Assembly (NCBI GenBank): GCA_003152095.1
Contig: PLZI01000016.1
Span: 18,334 to 72,504 of the forward strand
From: Acidobacteriota bacterium
Lineage (GTDB): Bacteria; Acidobacteriota; Thermoanaerobaculia; UBA5066
Length of the DNA stretch: 54,171 nt
Direction of reading: 5' to 3'
Below are positions 25,432-34,679 of this stretch, piece after piece. The notes under the pieces are model-generated. The model worked only from the letters and a program-made list of their open reading frames with translations. It did no database searches and was not told the DNA's origin. Every line of letters starts with the position of its first letter. Position 1 is the stretch's first letter. The position numbers and the translations under genes were made by a program.

Positions 25432-26387
25432 ACAGCCCCGAGATCTCCGTCGCGCTGCCCGTCTTCAACGAGGCGGAAAACCTCGACGAGCTGAACGAGC
25501 GGCTGGCCCACGTCCTCGCCTCCACGGGCCGGACGTGGGAAATCGTGTATGTGGACGACGGCAGCGGCGACGCATCGTTCGAGAAAATGGCGGCCTTCGC
25601 CCGTAAGGACCCGCGCGTGAGGGCGCTCAGATTCTCGCGCAACTTCGGCCACCAGATGGCGCTGACCGCAGGCGTCGACGCCGCCCGCGGCCGGATCGTG
25701 GCCGTCATGGACGCGGACTTGCAAGACCCGCCCGAGCTCCTCGGCGAGATGCTGAAGAAAGTCGACGCGGGATACGAGGTCGTCTACGCGCAGCGCACGA
25801 AGCGCGAGGGCGAGGGCGCGTTCAAGCTCTGGACGGCGCACGTGTTCTACCGGCTTCTCAAGCGCTGGACGAACGTGGACATCCCGGTGGACGTCGGCGA
25901 CTTCCGCCTCATGGGTCCGCGCGCCGTGGCCGCGTTCCGGCGTCTGCGCGAACGGCATCGCTTCATTCGCGGCATGACGGCCTGGGTCGGCTTCCGGCAG
26001 GTGGGTGTGCCGTACGTGCGGCCGGCCCGCACTCGCGGGGAGACGAAGTTTCCGCTCCGCAAGATGCTGCGTTTCGCGCTCGACGGCCTCACGTCGTTCA
26101 GCCACGTGCCGCTGCAGCTCGCGACGTGGCTCGGGTTCGCGACGTCGTTTTTCGCATTTCTCTACATTCTCGTCGTCCTCGCGCTGTGGATCCTGAGGAT
26201 CAACGTGCCCGGGTGGACGACGCTCATGGTCTTCGTCCTTCTCCTCGGCGGCATGCAGCTCATGGTCATCGGCGTTCTCGGCGAATACCTCGGCCGCGTC
26301 TACGACGAGGTGAAGGGCCGGCCGCTTTACGTCGTCGCCGAGGAAGTGGGGGGCGAGGGGCCCGGGGAAGACACCGCGAAGGTTTGA
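25428..26387 (+). CDS. Family 2 glycosyltransferase, polyprenyl-phosphate sugar synthase type
   Basis: 319 aa from the GTG at 25428-25430 (GTGA overlap with the preceding gene). GT-A fold motifs: SVALPVFNEAENL, YVDDGSGDAS, the metal-binding DADLQDPPELL, and ETKFPLRKML. Two C-terminal membrane helices (about residues 235-260 and 265-295) follow, as in GtrB, ArnC and DPM1-like enzymes that put a sugar on undecaprenyl or dolichyl phosphate at the cytoplasmic face. It therefore probably makes the lipid-linked donor used by the GT-C proteins encoded in the same operon and nearby. Which sugar is used cannot be told from sequence. Confidence 0.92.
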   Translation: MNSPEISVALPVFNEAENLDELNERLAHVLASTGRTWEIVYVDDGSGDASFEKMAAFARKDPRVRALRFSRNFGHQMALTAGVDAARGRIVAVMDADLQDPPELLGEMLKKVDAGYEVVYAQRTKREGEGAFKLWTAHVFYRLLKRWTNVDIPVDVGDFRLMGPRAVAAFRRLRERHRFIRGMTAWVGFRQVGVPYVRPARTRGETKFPLRKMLRFALDGLTSFSHVPLQLATWLGFATSFFAFLYILVVLALWILRINVPGWTTLMVFVLLLGGMQLMVIGVLGEYLGRVYDEVKGRPLYVVAEEVGGEGPGEDTAKV

Positions 26388-26449
26388 TTTCCTGAAGAGG
26401 GCGGGCAGGAAGGAGCCTTTTCTCGCCGGCCGGCGTACTCTCTCCGGGG

Positions 26450-27460
26450 ATGAAGTCCGGCTACTACCACCATGCCATCGGAGACCTCCGAAAACGCCTC
26501 ACGGCCGCCGTGCCGCATGACGTCCTGAAGGTGCTCCACCAGAAGAGCCCCGCGCGGCACTTCGCGGTCGCCCTTCGCCAACTTCTCCTCTTCGCCGCCG
26601 CGCTCGCGCTCGGCTGGCATTTCGAGAGCCTGTGGGCGCGCGTCCCGTGCGCGCTCGTCCTCGGCTTCGTCGTGTTCGACGGGACCGTGCTCCTTCACGA
26701 GGTCGTCCACAAGGCGGTCTTCGACGGCGACCGGCCGCGCGCCTATCGCCTCCTCGGCCTCCTCTACGCGCTGCCGTCCGGTATCTCGCCGACGCAGTTC
26801 ACGCGTTGGCACCTCGACCACCATGCCGAACTCGGCTCCTCCACGGAAGATCCGAAGCGCGCGCATCTTTCGCCGAAGCGAAACGTGCGTTGGCTGAAGC
26901 TCCTCTACGCGACGCCCGCGCTCTTCCCGATCTATTTCCGGGCGGCGCGCCAGGAGACGGCGACGTACCCGGACACGATTCGGCGGAGAATCCACAGCGA
27001 ACGCCTCGCGGCGATCGGGCTGCACCTCGCGGTGGCCATCGCGGTCACTTTTTTCGGGGGACCCTCGCGCCTCCTGTGGCTCTATGCCGTGCCCGTGTTC
27101 TTCGTCTTCCCTCCCGCGTTCGCGCTCAACCGCCTCGGACAGCACTACGACATCGTGCCCGGCGAACCGGCGAAGTGGGGCACGCGGATGGCGCGCTCGC
27201 CGCTCTGGGAGTTCGTCTACCTCTGGTCGAACCTGCACCTCGAGCACCACTACTTCCCCGCCGTGCCCTTTTACCGCCTCCCCGCGCTGAACAGGGCCCT
27301 CGAGCCTTTCTTCGCGAGGGAGGGCATTCCGGCGCGCACCTATCGCGAGCTTCTCCACGGGTGGATCGTCGAGAACCGCATGCCGCACTCGGACTGGCAC
27401 GCGCCGACGTCTCCCGGGGCTTCCGGCGCTTCCGCGGCCGCCGCCCACCCCGTCGCGTAG
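26450..27460 (+). CDS. Membrane fatty-acid desaturase/hydroxylase family protein
   Basis: 336 aa. The three histidine clusters of membrane diiron enzymes are intact: HEVVH (about 82-86), HLDHH (about 121-125) and HLEHHY (about 262-267), with four hydrophobic segments between them. The spacing fits the FA_desaturase superfamily, which includes acyl-lipid desaturases, hydroxylases and carotenoid ketolases/hydroxylases. The substrate is not identifiable; a lipid is most likely. The C-terminal ~25 residues are low-complexity Ala/Ser/Pro. It lies 62 bases after the GT2 gene on the same strand and may follow its transcription unit, which would be consistent with modifying a lipid carrier or membrane lipid, but this is only context. 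Confidence 0.85.
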   Translation: MKSGYYHHAIGDLRKRLTAAVPHDVLKVLHQKSPARHFAVALRQLLLFAAALALGWHFESLWARVPCALVLGFVVFDGTVLLHEVVHKAVFDGDRPRAYRLLGLLYALPSGISPTQFTRWHLDHHAELGSSTEDPKRAHLSPKRNVRWLKLLYATPALFPIYFRAARQETATYPDTIRRRIHSERLAAIGLHLAVAIAVTFFGGPSRLLWLYAVPVFFVFPPAFALNRLGQHYDIVPGEPAKWGTRMARSPLWEFVYLWSNLHLEHHYFPAVPFYRLPALNRALEPFFAREGIPARTYRELLHGWIVENRMPHSDWHAPTSPGASGASAAAAHPVA

Positions 27461-27503
27461 CGGCTCGCCTCTGGCGCGGCCTTTTTCCGGTAATCTCCGC
27501 CCG

Positions 27504-29639
27504 ATGGCGACGGAAATCGCGCCGCCGCAAGCGGACCATTTCGAAGGCCTTTCGCGCGAGGACCTGCTCCGGGCGTACCGGAACATGGCCACGTCTCGGC
27601 GGATCGACGACAAGGAGATCCAGCTCAAGCGCCAGAGCAGGATTTTCTTCCAGATCAGCGGCGCGGGGCATGAAGCGGTCCAGACGGCGATTGCGTTCCA
27701 AATGCGGAAAGGCTCGGATTGGCTTTTTCCGTATTACCGCGACCGCGCGCTCTGCCTCGGTCTCGGCGTGACGCCGCGCGAGATGTTCCTGCAGGCCGTG
27801 GGCGCGGCCGACGATCCGGCGTCGGCGGGGCGGCAGATGCCCTCCCACTGGGGTTCGCGCGCGCTGCGCATCTTCACGACGTCCTCGCCCACGAGTACCG
27901 AGTGCCTGCCGGGTGTCGGCGCCGCCGAGGCCGGTCGCTATCTCCAGCGCCCCGAGGCGTCCGTTCTCGACGGCGCCGTCGCGCACGCGGCGGCCGACGA
28001 GATCGTGGTCGTGACGATCGGCGAGGGCTCGACGTCGGAAGGTGAATTCTGGGAGGCGCTGAACTCCGCCTGCATCCTGAAACTCCCCGTCGTCTTCGTC
28101 GTGGAGGACAACGGCTATGCCATCTCGGTTCCGGTCGAGGTGAACACGCCCGGCGGCTCCATTTCGAAGCTCGTGCGCTCGTACCCCGGCCTCTTCGTGG
28201 CCGAGACGGACGGTTGCGACTTTCTCGCGTCGTACGACGCGCTCCGATACGCGTTCGCCTACGCGCGCGAGCACAAGGGGCCGTCCCTCGTCCACGCGCA
28301 CGTCATCCGCTCGTACTCGCACTCCCTCTCCGACGACGAAAAGCTCTACCGGCCGGAAGCGGAACGAAAGAAGGACGTGGGGCGCGATCCGCTCGATGTG
28401 TTCGAAGCTTTCCTCGCGAAAGAGCACCTCGCCACCGCCGAGGATCTCGCGAAGTTGCGCGAGGACGTCGACGCCGAGGTGAACGCGGCCGCGGACGCCG
28501 CCCTCGCCCGGCCCCAGCCCGCGCCCGAGACCGTTTTCGCGCACATCGTGTCACCCGACGTGGACCCGGCGTCGGCGGCCTTCGACACGGAAGACACGCC
28601 CGCCTTCACGGGCGAGCCGACGACGATGGTCGACCTCATCAACGCCGCGCTCCGCGACGAGATGGCCCGCGACGCGCGCATCGCCGTCTGGGGCGAGGAC
28701 GTCGCCGACGCGAGCCGTGCCGAAGTCCTCGCCGAGTGCAAGGGAAAGGGCGGCGTCTTCAAGGTGACGGCCGGCCTCCAGAAGGCCTTCGGGCCCGCGC
28801 GAGTGTTCAACTCCCCGCTTGCGGAGGCGGGCATCGTGGGGCGCGCGATCGGCTGGGCCGCGCGCGGACTCAAACCCGTCGTGGAGGTCCAGTTCTTCGA
28901 CTACATCTGGCCCGCGATGCTGCAGATTCGCGACGAGCTCGCCACGACGCGCTGGCGCTCGGGTGGAGCCTTCCGCACCCCGGTCGTCATCCGGGTCGCG
29001 ATCGGCGGCTATCTCACTGGCGGCGGTCCGTATCACTCGCAGTCGGGTGAAGTGACGTTCACGCACATTCCCGGGCTCCGCGTCGTGATGCCGTCGAACG
29101 CCCTCGATGCGAACGGCCTCCTCCGGACGGCCATCCGCTGCGACGACCCCGTGCTCTTCCTCGAGCACAAGCACCTGTACCGCCAGACGCACAACAAGGG
29201 CCGCTATCCGGGGCCGGATTTCATGATCCCTTTCGGAAAGGCGCGCATGGTGCGGCCTGGAACGGACGCCACGATCGTGACGTACGGCGCAACCGTGTTC
29301 CGCAGCGCGGTGGCTGCCGCCCGGCTCTCGGAAGAGGACGGCCGCGAGGCCGAGATCCTCGACCTGCGCTCCCTCGCGCCGTACGACTTCGAGGCGGTGG
29401 CCAAGAGCGTGAAGCGGACGAACCGGCTCCTCGTGGTGCACGAGGACTGGCAGACACACGGGTTCGGCGCCGAGATCGCGGCGCGCGCCGCCGACGAGCT
29501 TTTTGCGTGGCTCGACGCGCCCGTGCGCCGCGTCGCCGCGAAGGACGTGTTCTGCGGCTACGCGCCGCAGATCGAGGAAGCCACGCTCCCGCAAAGCGGC
29601 GACATCCTCGCGGCGCTGCGGTCGCTCCTCGCGTACTGA
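27504..29639 (+). CDS. 2-oxoacid dehydrogenase E1 component, alpha and beta subunits fused
   Basis: 711 aa. Residues ~1-365 are the E1-alpha (thiamine-diphosphate binding) half: [28 protein letters not shown], the Mg-ThDP motif [15 protein letters not shown] (about 172) ending in the Asn of [10 protein letters not shown]. Residues ~370-711 are the E1-beta half, from [17 protein letters not shown] through [19 protein letters not shown] and [14 protein letters not shown] to [13 protein letters not shown]. The best match by pattern is the branched-chain 2-oxoisovalerate dehydrogenase, decarboxylating 2-oxoacids and passing the acyl group to an E2 lipoyl protein. No E2 or E3 gene is in the window. 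Alpha-beta fusions of this kind are known in several phyla. Substrate preference (branched-chain, acetoin or pyruvate) is not proven. Confidence 0.92.
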   Translation: MATEIAPPQADHFEGLSREDLLRAYRNMATSRRIDDKEIQLKRQSRIFFQISGAGHEAVQTAIAFQMRKGSDWLFPYYRDRALCLGLGVTPREMFLQAVGAADDPASAGRQMPSHWGSRALRIFTTSSPTSTECLPGVGAAEAGRYLQRPEASVLDGAVAHAAADEIVVVTIGEGSTSEGEFWEALNSACILKLPVVFVVEDNGYAISVPVEVNTPGGSISKLVRSYPGLFVAETDGCDFLASYDALRYAFAYAREHKGPSLVHAHVIRSYSHSLSDDEKLYRPEAERKKDVGRDPLDVFEAFLAKEHLATAEDLAKLREDVDAEVNAAADAALARPQPAPETVFAHIVSPDVDPASAAFDTEDTPAFTGEPTTMVDLINAALRDEMARDARIAVWGEDVADASRAEVLAECKGKGGVFKVTAGLQKAFGPARVFNSPLAEAGIVGRAIGWAARGLKPVVEVQFFDYIWPAMLQIRDELATTRWRSGGAFRTPVVIRVAIGGYLTGGGPYHSQSGEVTFTHIPGLRVVMPSNALDANGLLRTAIRCDDPVLFLEHKHLYRQTHNKGRYPGPDFMIPFGKARMVRPGTDATIVTYGATVFRSAVAAARLSEEDGREAEILDLRSLAPYDFEAVAKSVKRTNRLLVVHEDWQTHGFGAEIAARAADELFAWLDAPVRRVAAKDVFCGYAPQIEEATLPQSGDILAALRSLLAY

Positions 29640-29681
29640 CCCTACTCACCCTTCTCAGAAAATTGCTACCGTGCGGTTGTG

Positions 29682-30614
29682 ATGAGCAAGCGGGCGCGGC
29701 TCCTGAGCGTGGTTCTGGGAGCAATGTTTTTCTGTTTCTTTTTCCTCTTCGGCGCCGTCGCCGTGGACCCGCTGCCGGTCTACCGCTCGATTCAAGAGAC
29801 GCGGCTCTCTCTCGCCGGCGCGCGACGGGAGATTTTCGCGGCCGACGACGAAACGATCCTCTCGGCGTTCGTCCTCGGACCGCTTTCGGCGGAGCGGCCG
29901 GTCGTTCTGCTCCACGGCCTCGGGGCCGATGCGACGTATTGGACGGACGCCGCGCGCTTTCTCGCGAGGCGCGGCCGCACGGTCATCCTCCCCGATGCGC
30001 CCGGCTCGGGCCGGAGCGAGCCGCCCGCGAACGCGGCCGGCTATGGGCTCCTTGGCCGCGTGGCGGCGATGGACTCGCTCGCGCGCGCTCTCGCGCTCGG
30101 AAAATTCGATCTCGTCGGTCACTCTCTCGGCGCCTGGACCGCAGCGTGGTACGCGCTGAGGTTTCCCTGGAAAACCGGCCGGCTCGTCCTCGTGGACGCG
30201 GCGGGCCTCTCCCTTCCCCACGACGCCGAAGCCGAGCGCGCACGGGTCCTGCCCAGAGACCGCGCGGGCGCCCAACGCATCTTCGACCTCCTCTTCTTTC
30301 GCAAGCCCGCACCCTCGATGGGGTTCATCCTCGACGCGTTCGGCCGGAACTACGGCGGCGGTCCTGCGGCCGCCACGGTCTCAAGCCTCACGGAGGCCGA
30401 TGGCCTCGTCGCGCGCCTTGGCGAGCTGCCGGAAGGCACGACCCTGATCTGGGGCGAGCACGAGACGCTCTTTCCGCTCGCCGTGGCGCGCGTGGCAGCC
30501 GCGAAGATGCACGGCGCACGTCTCGTCGTCCTCGACGGCGCCGGACACGACGGACCGCTCGAGACGCCCGCCGCGTTTCACGCGGCGCTCATCGACGCGC
30601 TCGAAAAACGCTGA
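29682..30614 (+). CDS. Membrane-anchored alpha/beta hydrolase
   Basis: 310 aa from ATG 29682 (a GTG directly before it is an alternative). A hydrophobic N-terminal segment (ARLLSVVLGAMFFCFFFLFGA) acts as signal or anchor, so the catalytic domain is likely outside the cytoplasm. The alpha/beta hydrolase fold is shown by VVLLHGLGADATYW (oxyanion loop), VILPDAPGSGRSE, the nucleophile elbow LVGHSLGAW and the catalytic His in GAGHDGPLE near the C-terminus. It resembles the lipase/esterase and haloalkane-dehalogenase-like branch; the substrate is unknown. The gene ends 3 bases before the 3' end of the convergent minus-strand GT39-like gene. Confidence 0.85.
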   Translation: MSKRARLLSVVLGAMFFCFFFLFGAVAVDPLPVYRSIQETRLSLAGARREIFAADDETILSAFVLGPLSAERPVVLLHGLGADATYWTDAARFLARRGRTVILPDAPGSGRSEPPANAAGYGLLGRVAAMDSLARALALGKFDLVGHSLGAWTAAWYALRFPWKTGRLVLVDAAGLSLPHDAEAERARVLPRDRAGAQRIFDLLFFRKPAPSMGFILDAFGRNYGGGPAAATVSSLTEADGLVARLGELPEGTTLIWGEHETLFPLAVARVAAAKMHGARLVVLDGAGHDGPLETPAAFHAALIDALEKR

Positions 30615-30617
30615 CGC

Positions 30618-32174
30618 TCATGGCACGTCCGGTCCGAGCCGGTAGACCACGAAGGTGGGCCGGCCCCACGGGTCGCGCCCGCGCGTGAGGACGTCGCCCC
30701 GATGCCCGCCGAGAGCCGGAATCGTGGCGAGCTCGCCGCCGTCCGCGTATAGGATGCTCTCGCGAAGAGTCATGCGTTCGCGGGACAGATCAGCGAAGAG
30801 GATGACGGGCGCGCTTCGATGGCCGGGTGGCGCGAGAAGCTCTTCGACGACATACGCGTTGCGTGAGGCGGTCCTGAGATTCAGGACGACGCGGCGCGGG
30901 CCCTCCGCCTGCACCGCAGAAAGCGCGTCCGCGAGCTCCCGCTCCGGCCCTCCGAACGCGCCCCACGTGCGCGGCGACTCGGCCCAACGTACGAAACTCG
31001 CGGTGTCCAGGGCCGCGGAGACCGCGACGAGGCCCGCGAGCGTGAACGCGCCCCTGCGCCGTGACGATTCCGGCAGTCCCGCCAGGAGGCGATCCGCGCC
31101 AAGGCCCGCGAGAACGAGGAGAAAAGGCGCTGCCGGCGAGACCCGGTACGCGTTTGCACCCGTCGTCTCCGACGAGAGAAGACCTCCCAGGAGAGAGAGC
31201 GCGGCCGGGAGCGCGACCGCGCGCTCGACGCCGCCGCGCCGAAGCCCAAAGGCCGCCCCGACGAGCGCGAGGCCGGACACCGCGACGGGCACGATGGGCC
31301 GCGCAGGATCGCCATGGCGCTCGTTCGCGTCGCCGTGCAGGAAGAACAGTGCGGCGTAGTCCGCGACGTTTTGGGCGAGGGCGACGCACGCGGGGCGGAC
31401 GCCGCCTCGGAACGCCGAGATCTCGCGCTCGCGGGCGAACGCGCGATCCGGGTGCCGGATGAGGTGAGCGAGAAGCGGCAGCGCAACGGCCCCCGCCGCG
31501 GCGAGTGCGATCCCCGCGAGAACCGTGCGGCGACGGCCCCCCGTGTCACGGCGGGGGAGGCTCATCGCCAGCACGAGCACGGGCGCCACGACGAGAAGAC
31601 GTCCCGCCGCGTAGCCGTAAACGCCGAGTCCCGCGAGGGCCCCCGCGGCCGCGGCCCACGCGCGGGAGGCGGTGCGCGCGGCCACGAGTGCCGCTTCCGT
31701 GGCGAGGACGATGAGCGCGGACGTCGCGACGGCGTTCCAGCCCCAACGGCCGGTGGTCAGGAGCCACATCGATGACGCGCCGAGAGCCACCGTCGTCCCG
31801 AGCGCGAACGGACGTCCCCGCGCCGCCTCGAAGGCCAGGGCAAAGAGGCCCGCCAGAAGAACGAGCGCCGGCACGACGGAGAGCGCGCGGAACGACGCGA
31901 TGCCGCCGCCCGCCACCCGGTCTACGGCGTTCGTGAAGACGAGGTAGAGATTCGGCGTCCACGCGTTTACGAAGCCCTCACCGGGCGGCGTGAGCGCCGA
32001 CGTACCGAGGAGAGGCGCCTCCTCCGGCAGCAAGCGCGCCGCGCGTAGCGCGTAAGCTTCATCGATCCACGGGCCCGGAGGCCACGTCTCGAGGTGAATC
32101 GTGCGGAGCCAGACGCCCGCGGTAGCGCTCATGACGAGGACGGCGACGAGAACCGCTCTTCCGCGGGCGCTCAT
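30618..32174 (-). CDS. GT39-like polytopic membrane protein (putative glycosyltransferase)
   Basis: 518 aa. The ATG at 32172-32174 overlaps the stop of the upstream gene (ATGA); the longer open frame before it is antisense or out-of-frame sequence. About 11 membrane segments are visible, with the GT-C Asp-Glu pair in PWIDEAYALRAARLL (about residue 38). The soluble C-terminal ~130 residues end in RPTFVVYRLGP. No PA14 or NHL module is present. It fits the PMT_2/GT39-like superfamily but is weaker than the other members here. Co-expression with the phosphodiesterase-like gene suggests action on the same extracytoplasmic substrate. Confidence 0.75.
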   Translation of the reverse strand: MSARGRAVLVAVLVMSATAGVWLRTIHLETWPPGPWIDEAYALRAARLLPEEAPLLGTSALTPPGEGFVNAWTPNLYLVFTNAVDRVAGGGIASFRALSVVPALVLLAGLFALAFEAARGRPFALGTTVALGASSMWLLTTGRWGWNAVATSALIVLATEAALVAARTASRAWAAAAGALAGLGVYGYAAGRLLVVAPVLVLAMSLPRRDTGGRRRTVLAGIALAAAGAVALPLLAHLIRHPDRAFAREREISAFRGGVRPACVALAQNVADYAALFFLHGDANERHGDPARPIVPVAVSGLALVGAAFGLRRGGVERAVALPAALSLLGGLLSSETTGANAYRVSPAAPFLLVLAGLGADRLLAGLPESSRRRGAFTLAGLVAVSAALDTASFVRWAESPRTWGAFGGPERELADALSAVQAEGPRRVVLNLRTASRNAYVVEELLAPPGHRSAPVILFADLSRERMTLRESILYADGGELATIPALGGHRGDVLTRGRDPWGRPTFVVYRLGPDVP

Positions 32175-33835
32175 TGCGGACCCGCCGCCTCGAACGTCGA
32201 CACGATCGGAACGCTCGCCGACTCCGTGAACCGCTCGTCGAACGCCTCGGCGAGGACGCGCCCGTCCATGTCGCGGGCGAGCGGCTCGCCGGCGAGGACG
32301 AGCAGCGTCGGCGCAAGATCGAGGACGCCTGCCGACGTGAGGCGTACTCCCGACCTCACGCCAGCGCCCGCGAGGAGCACGAAGCCGTCCCGCGCCGCAT
32401 CCGGGCTCGCCGTGGGTGTCCGCCCGCGCAAGAAGCGCGAGACGGCTTCGAGCACGGGCGGCGGTCCCCATCCCACGGGAGTGAACAGGCAGATCGTGCG
32501 GTCCCGGCCTTCCCGCTCGAGGATTTCGCCAAGCAGGTCATCGAGAAACCGGTAATAGGCGCGCAGCGCCGCGGCCCGTGCCCCGGCCTCGGGCTCCGGA
32601 ATGGAGAGGCCCCAATAGCGCGAGTTCCTCGCGGCACCAAAAAGGCCGCCCGCTTCGCGAAGGCCCGAGAGGACGAGCGCCGAGACGTTCTGCGGGCCTC
32701 CGGGCAGGGCGGCGAGAGCCGCTCCGGTCACCGTGAGGTCTCGGGCGGCTCCACGCAGGGGGCCGATTCGGGCCTCGCCGGCGGCCAGGCCCTCCGGCAC
32801 GAGCGAGCGAGCGAGCGGACGATCGAGACCGTCTGGCGACACGCGGAAAAGGCGTGCCCGCGCGCCAGCCTCGACGGGCAGCGCCGTACCGGCGCCCATG
32901 TCCCCGTCGAAGAAGATGTCGGTTGCCCAAAGGACGAGTCCTTCCCGTGCCGGAAAGGACGCGGGCCACCCGAGGACAGCCGCTTCGTGGCCGCGAGCGG
33001 CGAGAATCTCCCAGAACGTCAGGCTGCGCCGGGAGGCGGCCGCGTCTGGCGCCGGGTCCGCGCCCCCCGGCACGGGAGAACCGGGAAGGACCGGGAGAAG
33101 CCGGAGCGTTCCGCCGGGCGTCTCCCAGCGACGCGACGAAACCACGCCGTGCTTCAGCGGCCGTTTGCCCGTCGCCGCCGTCGTCCAGAGCGCGGCGCGA
33201 TCGTACGGAGCGAGCGCGGCGAACGGACCGGCGGCTCCTTCGCGCAGAAGCCGCGCCACGACCGGCATCGCGCCCTCGGAGGCGTACGTGGTGAGAAGGT
33301 CCCATGAGGCGCCCTCGAGCCCCACGACGAGAAGGTTCCGGCGCGGCGCGCGGAGAGGCGCGGGCGACGCTCCGGGTGAAGGGCGGTCCGGAGCGCGCCG
33401 GCCCACGAGGGGCGCCAGCAGGAAGAGAATGATCGGGATCGAGAGGGTGCCGGCGGAGAGCCCACCGCGCTGGACGCGTGCGGCGAGGACGGCGGCCGAA
33501 AGAAACGCTGCCATCGTGGTCGCGACGAGGACGCGCCGGGCCCCGGAGGGCACGAAGTCGTAGAGCGCCTGCCGCTGGAACTCGACGACCACGCCATAGG
33601 AAGCGAGCAGGACCGCGCTCCACGCGGCGCCCGCGCGCGAGGCCTGCCGCGCGCGCGGCAGGAGGGCGAGCGGAAAGACGAGGACCGCCCCGGACATGGC
33701 GGCGACGAAAAGCAGACGCGCCGCGGGAAGAACGCGGAGGAGCTCCGGATTGAGGCCCAGGAGCAGATCGCCCGCGGCGAGGCCCGCGAGCGCGCCCGCG
33801 AGAGGAAGGTGGTACGCCGGTCGGCCCTCGCTCAT
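32171..33835 (-). CDS. Membrane protein with alkaline-phosphatase/phosphodiesterase-like domain, active site apparently lost
   Basis: 554 aa from ATG 33833-33835. Residues ~1-140 hold about five membrane helices. Residues ~155-554 follow the type I phosphodiesterase/nucleotide-pyrophosphatase pattern: LLVVGLEGASWDLL, ALWTTAATGKRPLKHGV, AVLGWPASFPA and LDLAPTLLVLAGEPLARDMDGRVL. Key metal and nucleophile positions look changed: the usual GxDG is GLEG, the Ser/Thr-Pro nucleophile segment before the Trp reads YDRAALW, the SDHG box reads TPVGWGP, and the late His is absent (VLLAGAGVRSG). It may therefore be a binding or regulatory pseudoenzyme. The short divergent gap to pyrK is 33 bases. It overlaps the GT39-like gene and probably works with it in the envelope. 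Confidence 0.78.
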   Translation of the reverse strand: MSEGRPAYHLPLAGALAGLAAGDLLLGLNPELLRVLPAARLLFVAAMSGAVLVFPLALLPRARQASRAGAAWSAVLLASYGVVVEFQRQALYDFVPSGARRVLVATTMAAFLSAAVLAARVQRGGLSAGTLSIPIILFLLAPLVGRRAPDRPSPGASPAPLRAPRRNLLVVGLEGASWDLLTTYASEGAMPVVARLLREGAAGPFAALAPYDRAALWTTAATGKRPLKHGVVSSRRWETPGGTLRLLPVLPGSPVPGGADPAPDAAASRRSLTFWEILAARGHEAAVLGWPASFPAREGLVLWATDIFFDGDMGAGTALPVEAGARARLFRVSPDGLDRPLARSLVPEGLAAGEARIGPLRGAARDLTVTGAALAALPGGPQNVSALVLSGLREAGGLFGAARNSRYWGLSIPEPEAGARAAALRAYYRFLDDLLGEILEREGRDRTICLFTPVGWGPPPVLEAVSRFLRGRTPTASPDAARDGFVLLAGAGVRSGVRLTSAGVLDLAPTLLVLAGEPLARDMDGRVLAEAFDERFTESASVPIVSTFEAAGPQ

Positions 33836-33868
33836 AATCCGCGCCCGGCGAGTCTCGCCTCCTTCCCG

Positions 33869-34675
33869 ATGGCCGTCAACGAGTCGCTCCGCGTCCTCAG
33901 GACGATCCACTACGACGAGCATCACTATTCCCTGTTTGTCTCGGCCGGCACGATCGGCCCCAAGACGAAACCCGGCCACTTCGCGATGATCCAGGCCGGC
34001 GAGGGATTCCGCCCATACCTCCGTCGCGCGTTCTCCATCGCCGACGTGACCAAGGTGGCGGGCGTTCCCGCGCTGGAGTTCGTCGTCAAGATCGTGGGCG
34101 TGGGAACGGCCGCGCTCGCGCGCTTCGCCGAAGGGACGCCGCTCCCCGTCCTCGGCCCGCTCGGCGTGCCGTTTCCAATCGACGACCTTCTCCCCTCCGA
34201 CCGCGTCGCTCTCGTCGCCGGCGGCATCGGCCTCGCCCCTCTCGTCCTTCTCGCGCGCACGCTCGCCGCGCGCGGCATCGCGGCGGACCTCTTCTACGGG
34301 GGGCGAAACGAGAACGACGTCCTGAAGCGCGCCGACTTCGAGCGGTTTCTCGGCCCGCACCGGTGCCGTTACGCGACGGACGACGGCTCTCTCGGACGCC
34401 GAGGCCGCGTCACCGAGCTCTTCACGAACGCGCTCGCGGGAGGCGTGCGCTACCGCCGCGTTTATGCCTGCGGCCCCGTGGCGATGTTCCGCGCCCTCGC
34501 CGAGCTCCTCGCGGAAGCGAAGCTCGAAGGCTCGTTCGCGATGGAGTCCGAGATGGCCTGCGGCTTCGGCGTGTGCCTCGGCTGCGTCGTTCCGATGGTG
34601 GATGGCCGCTTTGCGACGATCTGCAAGGAGGGCCCGTGCGTGTCCCCCGCGCAAATCGACTGGGCGCGCCTGTGA
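33869..34675 (+). CDS. pyrK: Dihydroorotate dehydrogenase electron-transfer subunit
   Basis: 268 aa from ATG 33869. An N-terminal FAD-binding barrel with RRAFSIADV (the RxYS-like flavin box) is followed by a NAD-binding fold with VAGGIGLAPLVLLARTL. At the C-terminus is the [2Fe-2S] site CGFGVCLGCVVP ... C (four cysteines, ending CKEGPC), which defines PyrK. PyrK passes electrons from dihydroorotate oxidation in PyrD to NAD+. The pyrD gene follows 4 bases after the stop, giving the class 1B enzyme pair. The upstream region of only 33 bases is shared with the divergent phosphodiesterase-like gene; no pyrimidine attenuator is seen. Confidence 0.95.
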   Translation: MAVNESLRVLRTIHYDEHHYSLFVSAGTIGPKTKPGHFAMIQAGEGFRPYLRRAFSIADVTKVAGVPALEFVVKIVGVGTAALARFAEGTPLPVLGPLGVPFPIDDLLPSDRVALVAGGIGLAPLVLLARTLAARGIAADLFYGGRNENDVLKRADFERFLGPHRCRYATDDGSLGRRGRVTELFTNALAGGVRYRRVYACGPVAMFRALAELLAEAKLEGSFAMESEMACGFGVCLGCVVPMVDGRFATICKEGPCVSPAQIDWARL

Positions 34676-34679
34676 CGCC

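Noticed and set aside
12743-26387. Oligosaccharyltransferase (STT3/PglB) among the large membrane proteins
   Set aside because: No WWDYG-type motif is seen in any of them; the Asp-Glu motifs and DUF2298/Agl23 signatures fit other GT-C-like groups.
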